From: Bacteroidota bacterium
Lineage (GTDB): Bacteria; Bacteroidota; Bacteroidia; Bacteroidales; VadinHA17
DNA length: 9,394 nt
NCBI GenBank assembly: GCA_012838685.1
Contig: DUOU01000232.1
Coordinates: 1 to 9,394, forward strand
Direction of reading: 5' to 3'
Under the pieces are notes generated by a model that searched no databases, was not told the origin of the DNA, and saw nothing but the letters and a program-made list of their open reading frames with translations. A program made the translations under genes and the position numbers. Below are positions 1 to 6,131 of this stretch, piece by piece; position 1 is the first letter of the stretch, and each line of letters starts with the position of its first letter.

Positions 1-864
1 CGCTTCATCAAGAGGAAGAACCTGGTCACCTACCGTAATCACGGGTTGTTGGGTAGTGTCGGTTGCTGAAATAAACACCTGTGCTTCGTAAGTGCTTCCC
101 AGGGTAACATAATTTGAGTTAGGAATGACTATGGAGGTAAGTTTATTGAATTTGAAGGATGAAGCGTCGATCTGTGTGTAGAGTTGATCAATAACTTCTG
201 TTTCCGCGTTTCTTACGTCCACCTGTAATTTAGAGAGAATGGTGATTACAGCTACCAACGGAAGGGCCTGGAAAGTATGATTTTCCCACCTTACCGTCTC
301 CCCGGTTTTTTTACTTTTAACATCGTCAGTATTAAGTGTTTTCCTGACAGATTCCTCGGTCGCTATACTTTTTCCATCCAATGTTGTAATAAGGAAATCG
401 CGGTAATCATTCAGGTAGGCTTTAAGTGTGTAGGCTTTTCCATCCTCATTGGCTCCTATCAATATTTGGGAAGGAATATTGTTTTCGTCAATTTTTGTAA
501 CATGGTCGATAAACACCTCATTGCCATCAATAGCCTCTGTATCTTCTCCTTCCGCAATGGTTATTATTTCGATTTTGAGTTGTTGGATAAATTCGAATAT
601 CTCGTTGGCTCTCTCTTTAACTTCGTATGCGGCTGTTCTCAGTTCTCCGGCTTTTTGTGGGTTTTCGGCCGCAGCCCTATCAAAATCCTTATAGATAGCG
701 TCATTTTTGGCCGCATAGTTGGAGATAGTAAGAGTAAGGCCGTTATCAACATTTTTAAACGCTTCCACGGCATCTTTTGACACGTTCAATGCGAGCATAG
801 CAGTAAGAACCAGATACATCATTCCGATCATCTGTTGCCGTGGTGATAGCTTTTCGCTGGACAT
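1..864 (-). CDS. gldM: GldM/PorM, T9SS inner-membrane motor protein (3' end missing)
   Basis: The first 288 codons are visible, read from the ATG at 862-864 leftward; the gene is open at the window edge. GldM is anchored in the inner membrane by one N-terminal helix, forms the periplasmic shaft of the T9SS motor with GldL, and contacts the GldK/GldN ring. Seen here: a short polar N-terminus (MSSEKLSPRQQ), then a hydrophobic segment at about residues 12-28 (MIGMMYLVLTAMLALNV), the typical GldM opening. Arg9 lies just before the helix, where the F. johnsoniae protein has a charged residue implicated in proton coupling. The remainder is soluble and mixed alpha/beta, as expected for the periplasmic domains. 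Family members are about 510-520 residues, so roughly 45% is missing. It starts 36 bp after the gldL stop, with no promoter motif between, so cotranscription is inferred. No Shine-Dalgarno sequence is seen. Identification is firm. Confidence 0.95.
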   Translation of the reverse strand, partial: MSSEKLSPRQQMIGMMYLVLTAMLALNVSKDAVEAFKNVDNGLTLTISNYAAKNDAIYKDFDRAAAENPQKAGELRTAAYEVKERANEIFEFIQQLKIEIITIAEGEDTEAIDGNEVFIDHVTKIDENNIPSQILIGANEDGKAYTLKAYLNDYRDFLITTLDGKSIATEESVRKTLNTDDVKSKKTGETVRWENHTFQALPLVAVITILSKLQVDVRNAETEVIDQLYTQIDASSFKFNKLTSIVIPNSNYVTLGSTYEAQVFISATDTTQQPVITVGDQVLPLDEA

Positions 865-900
865 ATATCAAATCGATTTAATTAGTGACAAATATTATAA

Positions 901-1929
901 TTATTTGACATTCGTAGCGGCAAGCATGTTTCCATAAACATTGTTCAGTGCCGCTAAGTTATCATTGAGCTTAGTTACTTGATCTCTGTACTTTTTGGTA
1001 TCTTCAGCAGAATCGGCCAGATTTTTGACAAGATCTTGAAGCTCATTATAGAGAGTCGCGGATTCTCTAACATGATCATCAGCTCCCTTTTTCTGAAGCT
1101 CATAAGCAGTATTCAGGGCAGCAAGATTTTTGTTCAGGGCTTCAATCTGTTTCTGGTATGATTTTCCACCTTCATCGATAACAGTGATCGCTTCGGCCAC
1201 CTTTTGATAATTGGCGCTTGAACTGTTGAGAATATCAGTAGTCGATTTATAGGTAGCTGTCAGATCTTCAAGTGAACTGTTCGCTGAATTCACAGTTTCA
1301 AGATACTTTGCCGATGCGGCCGAAACGTCTACCATAGCGTTCATATTAGCAGTAGCATCGCCAAGCTTTTTCATGCCCACGCCAAGGTTTTTAAGCAGAT
1401 CAGGAGTTAATTCGGCGCTATTGAGTATTTCGTCGAATTTTGACAATGCGGCGACTGAGCCGCCACCTCCGCCTGAGTAGATTATATTTCCTCCAATACC
1501 AGCGGTAACACCACCAGCAGTAACACCACCAGCGACAGCACCACCAGCGGGAGCAGTTGTCGGAGCGACTGGCGACCCCCCCCCAGTGCCGACGACAGTA
1601 ACACCACCAGCGGGAGCAGTTGTCGGAGCGACCGATGGTCCGCTTGCACGATAAGCGGCTACCCTTTCTCTTCCTCCTTCAGGGGGTAGGCCGGCGAGTT
1701 CAGGAAAAACCAAAGTCCAGTCAACCTCCTCGCGCAGAGGTTCAAAAGCAGAAAAGAAGAAAATGATAGCTTCGGTAAGCAATCCTACTGTAAGCATCAG
1801 TCCCGCCATTGGCCAGTGTTGAATCTTGAACAAAGCACCAACAATTACTACAGATGCACCCAAACCGTATAATTTTGCGATGAAATTTTTCCATCCGGTG
1901 CTTGATACTAAATCATTAAGACGACTCAT
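901..1929 (-). CDS. gldL: GldL/PorL, T9SS proton-channel motor subunit with long repetitive linker
   Basis: 342 residues. GldL is the inner-membrane stator-like subunit that surrounds the GldM helix and uses the proton motive force to drive T9SS and, where present, gliding. Two membrane helices are visible at about residues 17-36 and 42-61. Residues matching those important in the F. johnsoniae motor are present: Tyr21, Lys35, His38, Glu53 within helix 2 (LLTEAIIFFF) and Glu63 (SAFEPL). The conserved WTLVFPEL follows. Residues 98-158 are a Gly/Ala/Thr/Pro/Val linker with a duplicated VAPTTAPAGG (100-109 and 121-130) and GGVTA units. Residues 160-342 are helical, with coiled-coil character and a C-terminal LAALNN repeat (LAALNT near 269, LAALNN near 325). 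It is longer than flavobacterial GldL (about 215) and nearer to Porphyromonas PorL (about 310). A run of nine G on the coding strand lies inside the linker. It begins with ATG 38 bp after the gldK stop. Confidence 0.95.
   Translation of the reverse strand: MSRLNDLVSSTGWKNFIAKLYGLGASVVIVGALFKIQHWPMAGLMLTVGLLTEAIIFFFSAFEPLREEVDWTLVFPELAGLPPEGGRERVAAYRASGPSVAPTTAPAGGVTVVGTGGGSPVAPTTAPAGGAVAGGVTAGGVTAGIGGNIIYSGGGGGSVAALSKFDEILNSAELTPDLLKNLGVGMKKLGDATANMNAMVDVSAASAKYLETVNSANSSLEDLTATYKSTTDILNSSSANYQKVAEAITVIDEGGKSYQKQIEALNKNLAALNTAYELQKKGADDHVRESATLYNELQDLVKNLADSAEDTKKYRDQVTKLNDNLAALNNVYGNMLAATNVK
1506..1550 (-). repeat. Three tandem 15-bp units in the gldL linker
   Basis: Plus-strand units are TAACACCACCAGCAG (1506-1520), TAACACCACCAGCGA (1521-1535) and CAGCACCACCAGCGG (1536-1550). 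They encode GGVTA-type pentapeptides on the minus strand. A related piece recurs at 1598-1612. Unit length is a multiple of three, so copy-number change keeps the frame. Confidence 0.8.
1539..1632 (-). repeat. 31-bp exact direct repeat, 63-bp period, in the gldL linker
   Basis: The plus-strand sequence starting CACCACCAGCGGGAGC occurs exactly at 1539-1569 and 1602-1632. The 63-bp period equals 21 codons and duplicates VAPTTAPAGG in the protein. Between the copies lies a run of nine C at 1576-1584 (nine G in the mRNA, read GGG GGG GGG). Confidence 0.9.
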
Positions 1930-1967
1930 ATATGTTTAATTTATTTAAAGTTATTACAATTATTCCT

Positions 1968-3314
1968 TTATTCTTTTGTTCCGATATAGTATCTGACATT
2001 ACGGAATCCTATATAGGGTTTTGTAGAATCTTGATACTCATAATCCCTTGAACTTGTCTGGAGGAAGTAAGCGATGTCCTTCCAGGAACCACCGCGGATT
2101 ACTTTACGTTTCAGTACAGGAGGATCGTCGGGGGTAGCATTGTATTCATAGTTGGGTTGAAGATCGTGTTGGAAAATATATGCCGATGTGTGATATGCTC
2201 CGCTCGTCCACTCTGCTACGTTTCCAGCCATATCATAAAGTCCAAATTCGTTTGGAGCATAGGAGGCGACTTTATTGGCATAAACACTGCCATCATCCAC
2301 ATAATTGCCCCTTAAAGGCTTAAAGTTGGCGAGGAAACAACCCTCATAATTACGCGTATAAGGTCCTCCCCATGGATACATGGAAAGATCCAGGCCTCCC
2401 CTTGCCGCAAATTCCCATTCGGTTTCGAGGGGGAGTCTGTATTTTGATACTTCCGGCAATCCTTTTTTCCTTAAAGCGTTGTTCATAAAATCAGTTCTCC
2501 AGTTGGAGAACGCGTTTGCCTGTACCCAGGAAACACCAACGACAGGATAATCGTCATATGATGGATGCCAAAAATAAAGATCTGCCAATGGATCGTTGAA
2601 TGAATAGGTAAAGTCACGGATCCAGCACAAGGTGTCGGGATATACATTGACTACTCTATGTATGATGAACGAAGCGCGGCTATTGACACTGGAACGGGAG
2701 CCATCCGGATTTATCACTTCACCCTCGTAATAACCTGTGTTATTTTCGTAGTCGTGTACATAGGTCGCCTTTGCGGCTTGTTGATAGTCTACCCAATAGT
2801 AAGAGTAGTTGAGTTTTCTTACATCAATCTGTTTCTTGGAGTTGAATCTCTCTTCGGGAGGATAGTACATCTCTTCAAGAATATCACGAGTTGTTTCTTC
2901 GCGATAGTCGATTTTTTCGTCCCAGTTAAGAACATAAGGTTCAACAACGTTTCCTTCATCATCGACTACATAGTACTCTCTATCGGGTACTCCTGCTTCA
3001 GCAAGCTTTGTTCTGAGGATAGAGTCGCGTACCCAAAAAACAAACTGGCGGTATTTATTGTTAGATATCTCCATCTGATCCATCCAAAACGCATCAACTG
3101 TCACAGTTTTTGATAGACTGTTCTGGGCGAAAAGGGCGTCTTGGTCGCTTGGGCCCATTACAAAACTTCCAGCGGGAATGAATGCCATTTCCAAGGGTTC
3201 TGGCTCAAAGTATTTTTCTCTTCCCTGTACCCCTATCAGTTCTCCCGTATTGGAGGAACCACATCCGGTAAGAATGAGAGTTGTGACCAGTGCGGATAAT
3301 AAAACCTTTTTCAT
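1968..3314 (-). CDS. gldK: GldK/PorK, T9SS outer-membrane lipoprotein (FGE-sulfatase fold)
   Basis: 448 residues. GldK is a lipoprotein on the periplasmic face of the outer membrane and forms the large T9SS ring with GldN. The N-terminus is a lipoprotein signal (MKKVLLSALVTTLILTGC) with lipobox LTGC and acylated Cys18. The rest is a formylglycine-generating-enzyme-like fold: FIPAGSFVMG at about 45-54, MEISNNKY at 81-88, YPVVGVSW at 256-263, YRLPLETEWEFAARGG at 292-307, YPWGG at 313-317, GLYDMAGNVAEWT at 358-370, VIRGGSWKD at 405-413 and IGFRNVR at 435-441. A long insertion at about 100-250 separates the first fold segment from the rest, as is usual in GldK. The role is taken as structural, not enzymatic, from the family. 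GldJ is a paralogue with a similar fold, but the position between porP and gldL decides for GldK. The gap to porP is 45 bp. Confidence 0.95.
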   Translation of the reverse strand: MKKVLLSALVTTLILTGCGSSNTGELIGVQGREKYFEPEPLEMAFIPAGSFVMGPSDQDALFAQNSLSKTVTVDAFWMDQMEISNNKYRQFVFWVRDSILRTKLAEAGVPDREYYVVDDEGNVVEPYVLNWDEKIDYREETTRDILEEMYYPPEERFNSKKQIDVRKLNYSYYWVDYQQAAKATYVHDYENNTGYYEGEVINPDGSRSSVNSRASFIIHRVVNVYPDTLCWIRDFTYSFNDPLADLYFWHPSYDDYPVVGVSWVQANAFSNWRTDFMNNALRKKGLPEVSKYRLPLETEWEFAARGGLDLSMYPWGGPYTRNYEGCFLANFKPLRGNYVDDGSVYANKVASYAPNEFGLYDMAGNVAEWTSGAYHTSAYIFQHDLQPNYEYNATPDDPPVLKRKVIRGGSWKDIAYFLQTSSRDYEYQDSTKPYIGFRNVRYYIGTKE

Positions 3315-3359
3315 GCTAAGATAGAATTTGTTGCAAGTAAGTTATTTTTTTAAAAAAAA

Positions 3360-4304
3360 TCATAAAAATCTTATACTTTTATATTTCATCGAACTTTTTC
3401 CCAAACTAAAATCAAAACAATAGTTTACAATTATCTCGTGCGAACCGCTTGTTGTGGTTCTGATTTCCGATAATGGAAAGTCATAAGCGTAACAAATTTT
3501 TATACCGTTGTACAATTCCAACCCGATAATACCCGCTAAAGCGTCGCCCGACCTATAGGAGAGCCCCCCCCATACCTTTCTATTATATTCAAGAAGAGTT
3601 GTGGCGCTAAACTGCGCGACCCCATTGTTGAACAGACCCCATACAGACGGTAACAATTCAAATGAGGGGTTGGGTAGTAGCACCGTATACCCCGCTGTAG
3701 CGTAATAATGCCTACTTATGTAAGGAGTGGTTTCCGAATATTTAATTTTAGGTTGGTTTATATGTGAAACGGAAAAACCGGCGTAATATTTGTCGTTTTC
3801 AAAATATATTCCAAATCCCGCATCAAATGCGACAAAATTTTCACTGTTGTTGGGAATTAAGGGATCTTGTTGCGCCGGGGTGAAATCGCTTCCATCAGGG
3901 ATAGACCAACTGGGTTTGATATTTGTGTTGATCATTCCCATATTAATACCTATACCCAAAGATCCTGTGCCAATGCTCATGATATAAGCATAATCCCCGG
4001 AAATGGAAATATTGTTGTCAAAACCGATAATATCGCTCATAATCGTCAAGCCAGCGCCATTTCTTGCACCAAAAAGATTGAAAGGGACGTTAAAATTAAA
4101 GGAAGTTGTAAATGGAGCACCGTCAAACCCCACCCATTGCTGTCTGCTTGACGCTGTTGCGCTGAACATACCGGAGGCTCCGGCCGAACCAGGGTTATAA
4201 TTGGCTATATTAAACATATAAAGAGTACTGGCTGGGTCCTGCTGAGCACCACACACACCACAAGCGGAGACCACAGTTAATATTACCAAACCAAATTTTT
4301 TCAT
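3360..4304 (-). CDS. porP: PorP/SprF-family T9SS outer-membrane protein
   Basis: 314 residues. PorP/SprF proteins are outer-membrane beta-barrels that work with the T9SS translocon and motor. Seen here: an N-terminal export signal of about 20 residues (MKKFGLVILTVVSACGVCGA, cleavage plausible before QQDP), then the family hallmark QQDPASTLYMFNIANYNPGS and RQQWVGFDGAPFTTSFNF, and alternating aromatic/polar strands to the C-terminus (YKSIRFL). Length is typical. It is the first gene of the porP-gldK-gldL-gldM set, an order known from Porphyromonas. In flavobacteria, sprF is usually elsewhere. The signal also contains VSAC at residues 12-15, which fits a lipobox, so lipid attachment at Cys15 cannot be excluded. 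Many PorP paralogues occur per genome; the context makes this the core one. Confidence 0.93.
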   Translation of the reverse strand: MKKFGLVILTVVSACGVCGAQQDPASTLYMFNIANYNPGSAGASGMFSATASSRQQWVGFDGAPFTTSFNFNVPFNLFGARNGAGLTIMSDIIGFDNNISISGDYAYIMSIGTGSLGIGINMGMINTNIKPSWSIPDGSDFTPAQQDPLIPNNSENFVAFDAGFGIYFENDKYYAGFSVSHINQPKIKYSETTPYISRHYYATAGYTVLLPNPSFELLPSVWGLFNNGVAQFSATTLLEYNRKVWGGLSYRSGDALAGIIGLELYNGIKICYAYDFPLSEIRTTTSGSHEIIVNYCFDFSLGKSSMKYKSIRFL

Positions 4305-4341
4305 TTTTCTTTTTCAGCATCCAAATCATTGTGTGGAATTC

Positions 4342-4384
4342 GAATCAGCAAAGTAAACAAAATTCTATAACGTAAACAAATATA
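4342..4384 (-). promoter_or_regulatory. Candidate promoter of the porP-gldKLM operon
   Basis: On the minus strand, TTTG (4377-4380) is followed after 20 bp by TTACTTTG (4349-4356), one mismatch from the Bacteroidota -7 element TAnnTTTG. Transcription would begin near 4342, giving a leader of about 38 nt before the porP ATG. An exact TATATTTG (4377-4384) overlaps the -33 site and is an alternative -7 element, but has no TTG at the right distance upstream. Both elements lie in a directly repeated GTAAACAAA motif. No comparable element is seen before gldK, gldL or gldM. Confidence 0.5.
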
Positions 4385-4480
4385 GTTTTATTTAGTCATA
4401 ATATTTTTACATGCGACGACCAATCGGGCGAATTTTGCCGATTTATGTGAATATTTTGAATCTAAAAAAAATTTGTTTAC
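4353..4480. repeat. GTAAACAAA motif, two direct copies and one inverted
   Basis: GTAAACAAA occurs at 4353-4361 and again at 4372-4380, a 19-bp period or nearly two helix turns. It occurs inverted as TTTGTTTAC at 4472-4480. Including the flanking A/T, copy two and the inverted copy form a 10-bp inverted repeat (4372-4381 and 4471-4480). The two direct copies coincide with the porP -7 and -33 candidates. They could be regulator sites, or simply part of the promoter in A+T-rich DNA. Confidence 0.45.
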
Positions 4481-4609
4481 ACCCGAATGTAATGAATCTT
4501 AGGTCTCCGCAGGGAGGTTTCGGGTTTTGCTTCACCGCTCTTTTTATGGTTATTCGCCAACACGAATATACGTTGAAAAAACGCCGAATCAAATAAAATT
4601 ATACTTCCC

Positions 4610-4648
4610 TTGCTTTTATTGATTAAAGATTCTTACCTTTGTATCGAT
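4610..4648 (+). promoter_or_regulatory. tatA promoter, Bacteroidota type
   Basis: TTG at 4610-4612, a 21-bp spacer, then TACCTTTG at 4634-4641, an exact match to TAnnTTTG. Predicted transcription start is near 4648, about 19 nt before the tatA ATG at 4667. The promoter lies inside the in-frame upstream extension that begins with the TTG at 4610, which argues that 4667 is the real start. Confidence 0.7.
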
Positions 4649-4666
4649 AACAATACTTATAAAGAA

Positions 4667-4858
4667 ATGGGAAAAATTGGAGTTACAGAGATCATCCTTA
4701 TACTGTTGGTTGTTGTCCTTCTGTTTGGTGGACGTAAGATTCCCGAATTGATGAAGGGTATAGGCCAGGGGATGAAAGAGTTTAAAAAAGCATCCAAAGT
4801 TGAAGATGATGCCACTGATGCTTCTTCAGGGAAAGAGAAGGAAGCCGTAAAAGAATAA
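4667..4858 (+). CDS. tatA: TatA/E-type twin-arginine translocase subunit
   Basis: 63 residues from the ATG at 4667. TatA is a small inner-membrane protein that assembles with TatC to export folded proteins carrying twin-arginine signals. Layout is classical: a short N-terminus (MGKIGVTE), one membrane helix at about residues 7-20 (EIILILLVVVLLF), the FGG hinge followed by RKIPELMKGIGQGMKEFKKA as amphipathic helix, and an acidic/lysine-rich tail. The frame is open upstream to a TTG at 4610, but that extension would carry the promoter, disrupt the normal N-terminus and is rejected. It is monocistronic by appearance, with its own promoter and a terminator 22 bp after the stop. No tatC or tatB lies in the window. 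TatA and TatE cannot be separated by sequence alone. Confidence 0.95.
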   Translation: MGKIGVTEIILILLVVVLLFGGRKIPELMKGIGQGMKEFKKASKVEDDATDASSGKEKEAVKE

Positions 4859-4879
4859 GGCTGAAATAGCCGGTACCAT

Positions 4880-4911
4880 AAGGGGCTTCCTACAGAAGCC
4901 CTTTATTGTTT
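4880..4911 (+). terminator. Intrinsic terminator after tatA
   Basis: Perfect 7-bp stem GGGCTTC (4883-4889) and GAAGCCC (4895-4901) with loop CTACA, extended by a G-T and two A-T pairs, then a T-rich tail (TTTATTGTTTT). It lies 22 bp beyond the tatA stop, between tatA and the convergent mqnC. In the mqnC direction the stem is followed by CTTATGG, which has no T tract, so it probably serves tatA mainly. Confidence 0.8.
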
Positions 4912-4921
4912 TCGGGGACAT

Positions 4922-6013
4922 TTAACTTAAGGCCTCATATTTCTGGTTGCGCCTTATCGGTTCGTAACCGGCCTCTTTGATTATGGATATCAGCTCTTCA
5001 GCGTTGAACATATTGTTGGATCCGGCCGCGCTTACCACGTTTTCTTCGATCATAACCGAACCAACATCGTTCGCTCCGGCGTTCAATGATATTATGCCCG
5101 TATCTTTGCCAACGGTGAGCACAGAGGTCTGAATATTGGTTATGTTGTTGAGCATCAACCGACTAATGGCAATAAGCCTCAAATAATCCAATGAGCTGTA
5201 GTTACTGGAAATTTCCATCTGTTTTTTGAGAAGAGTTCCTTCGTCGCTAAAAGGCCAGGGAACAAAGGAAATAAAACCATAACTGTTTTTTGGCCTATTA
5301 TTTTGGATTTCTCTCAGTATCGCCAGATGTTCAACACGCTCTTCAACAGTTTCTATGTGTCCGTACATCATTGTCGCCGATGTCGGCAAGTTCAATTGAT
5401 GGGCCTCGATCATTACATCTGACCACTCTTTTACGGAGGCTTTAACCGGCGATAGGATCTTTCTAACCCGATCAGACAGGATTTCCGCGCCCGCTCCCGG
5501 CAACGAATCAAGTCCGGCTTCGATCAAAACAGAAAGGGTATTTTTAATGGACATGCCCTCTTTTTTGGCAATAAACACAATCTCGGGGGGGCCAAGGGCA
5601 TGAAGCTTTAATTCAGGGTACAATTTTTTTAGTTCCTTGAAAAGGGAGGTATAAAAATCAATTCCCAATTTTGGGTTCATGCCCCCCTGAAGCAACAACT
5701 GATCACCTCCCAAGGCCATCAACTCATCAATTTTTTTGATATATTGATCAATTGTTGTTACATAGCCGTCATTTGATCCGGGCCTTCTGCAAAAATTGCA
5801 GAACAGGCATCTTGAAAAACAGATGTTGGTAATATTTACGTTTCTGTCGATAATCCATCCCACCTTTTTGCCGGGCATGTGAATTTGTCTCAATGCGGCG
5901 CCTATATACATTAATTCGTCCAACGGGGCCTCTTTATACAAAAAAGATCCCTCCTCAACTGACAACGATTCAAGTTCCAGCGCTTTTTTGTATAGACTTT
6001 CTATCTTTTTCAT
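4922..6013 (-). CDS. mqnC: Cyclic dehypoxanthinyl futalosine synthase MqnC (radical SAM)
   Basis: 363 residues from the ATG at 6011-6013 (MKKIESLYKKALELESL). MqnC is a cytoplasmic radical-SAM enzyme that cyclises dehypoxanthine futalosine in the futalosine route to menaquinone. The 4Fe-4S motif CFSRCLFC gives Cys65, Cys69 and Cys72. Family motifs follow: LLQGGMNPKLGIDFY at about 107-121, HALGPPEI at 138-145, AGLDSLPGAGAEIL at 166-179, ATMMYGHIET at 213-222, FVPWPF at 250-255, GANDVGS at 313-319 and EENVVSAAG at 323-331. These suit MqnC better than its relative MqnE. The frame is open upstream to 6160, but that extension covers the divergent promoter region and matches nothing, so the internal Met is chosen. 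The usual CxFCxFY reads CLFCNFC here, giving a fourth cysteine (Cys75). No other mqn gene is in the window. Confidence 0.92.
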   Translation of the reverse strand: MKKIESLYKKALELESLSVEEGSFLYKEAPLDELMYIGAALRQIHMPGKKVGWIIDRNVNITNICFSRCLFCNFCRRPGSNDGYVTTIDQYIKKIDELMALGGDQLLLQGGMNPKLGIDFYTSLFKELKKLYPELKLHALGPPEIVFIAKKEGMSIKNTLSVLIEAGLDSLPGAGAEILSDRVRKILSPVKASVKEWSDVMIEAHQLNLPTSATMMYGHIETVEERVEHLAILREIQNNRPKNSYGFISFVPWPFSDEGTLLKKQMEISSNYSSLDYLRLIAISRLMLNNITNIQTSVLTVGKDTGIISLNAGANDVGSVMIEENVVSAAGSNNMFNAEELISIIKEAGYEPIRRNQKYEALS

Positions 6014-6045
6014 CAAATGGGCCATTGCATGTATTATACTCCACA

Positions 6046-6061
6046 TCGCGTGGCATCGCGA
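6046..6061. promoter_or_regulatory. Short perfect stem-loop over the mqnC -7/start region
   Basis: TCGCG (6046-6050), loop TGGCAT, CGCGA (6057-6061). It is a small G+C-rich island in an A+T-rich divergent promoter region and covers the predicted mqnC transcription start. It could be an operator or part of the leader RNA. With only 5 bp of stem it could also be chance. Confidence 0.25.
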
Positions 6062-6090
6062 AGGTAATGGTTTGAAAAGTAAAGAATCAA
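6052..6090 (-). promoter_or_regulatory. Candidate mqnC promoter
   Basis: On the minus strand, TTG (complement of 6088-6090), a 21-bp spacer, then TACCTTCG (complement of 6059-6066), one mismatch from TAnnTTTG. The spacer equals that of the tatA promoter. Transcription would start near 6052, giving a leader of about 39 nt to the mqnC ATG at 6013. This supports the shorter mqnC start. Confidence 0.5.
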
Positions 6091-6114
6091 TATTTATATT
6101 AACTTTGCGGTTTT
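6071..6114 (+). promoter_or_regulatory. Candidate promoter of the aminopeptidase-pdxA-ruvA operon
   Basis: TAACTTTG at 6100-6107 matches TAnnTTTG exactly. The nearest -33 candidate is TTTG at 6071-6074, 25 bp upstream, longer than the usual 17-23. Predicted start is near 6114, 18 nt before the aminopeptidase ATG at 6132. It overlaps the mqnC promoter on the other strand, so the two transcription units share about 40 bp of control DNA. Confidence 0.5.
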
Positions 6115-6131
6115 TATTAAATGCCATTGTT

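Larger units (their letters stand above)
4305..4666. other. Gene-free divergent intergenic region between porP and tatA
   Basis: 362 bp without a convincing gene. It holds the porP promoter candidate near its left end and the tatA promoter at its right end. A short plus-strand open frame at 4411-4596 has no recognisable features and no promoter, and I do not call it. Other contents: the GTAAACAAA motif three times (4353-4361, 4372-4380, inverted at 4472-4480), a weak 4-bp stem CTCC/GGAG at 4505-4516, and a perfect 6-bp stem TATTCG/CGAATA with a 6-nt loop at 4551-4568, just upstream of the tatA -33 site. A regulatory role for these is inferred only from position. Confidence 0.6.

Noticed and set aside
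277..780. 167-codon plus-strand open frame
   Set aside because: It lies antisense to gldM, whose translation is clear and family-like. The composition (Phe/Ile/Cys-rich) is typical of a shadow frame.
3340..3359. TTTTTTTAAAAAAA between porP and gldK as a terminator
   Set aside because: It is an A/T palindrome without G+C pairs, so a stable terminator is unlikely. gldK has no promoter of its own, which fits read-through from porP.
4501..4550. Possible small RNA or terminator around CTCCGCAGGGAG and a T run
   Set aside because: The stem is only 4 bp with wobble extensions, the T run is not adjacent, and no promoter match precedes it.
4411..4596. 61-codon open frame in the porP-tatA intergenic region
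   Set aside because: No recognisable family or TM/signal feature, no promoter match upstream, and a low-quality composition. Could be a small gene, but nothing supports it.
5988..6131. N-terminal extension of the aminopeptidase
   Set aside because: It overlaps mqnC coding DNA on the other strand and lies upstream of the TAACTTTG promoter element. The ATG at 6132 gives a normal M17 length.
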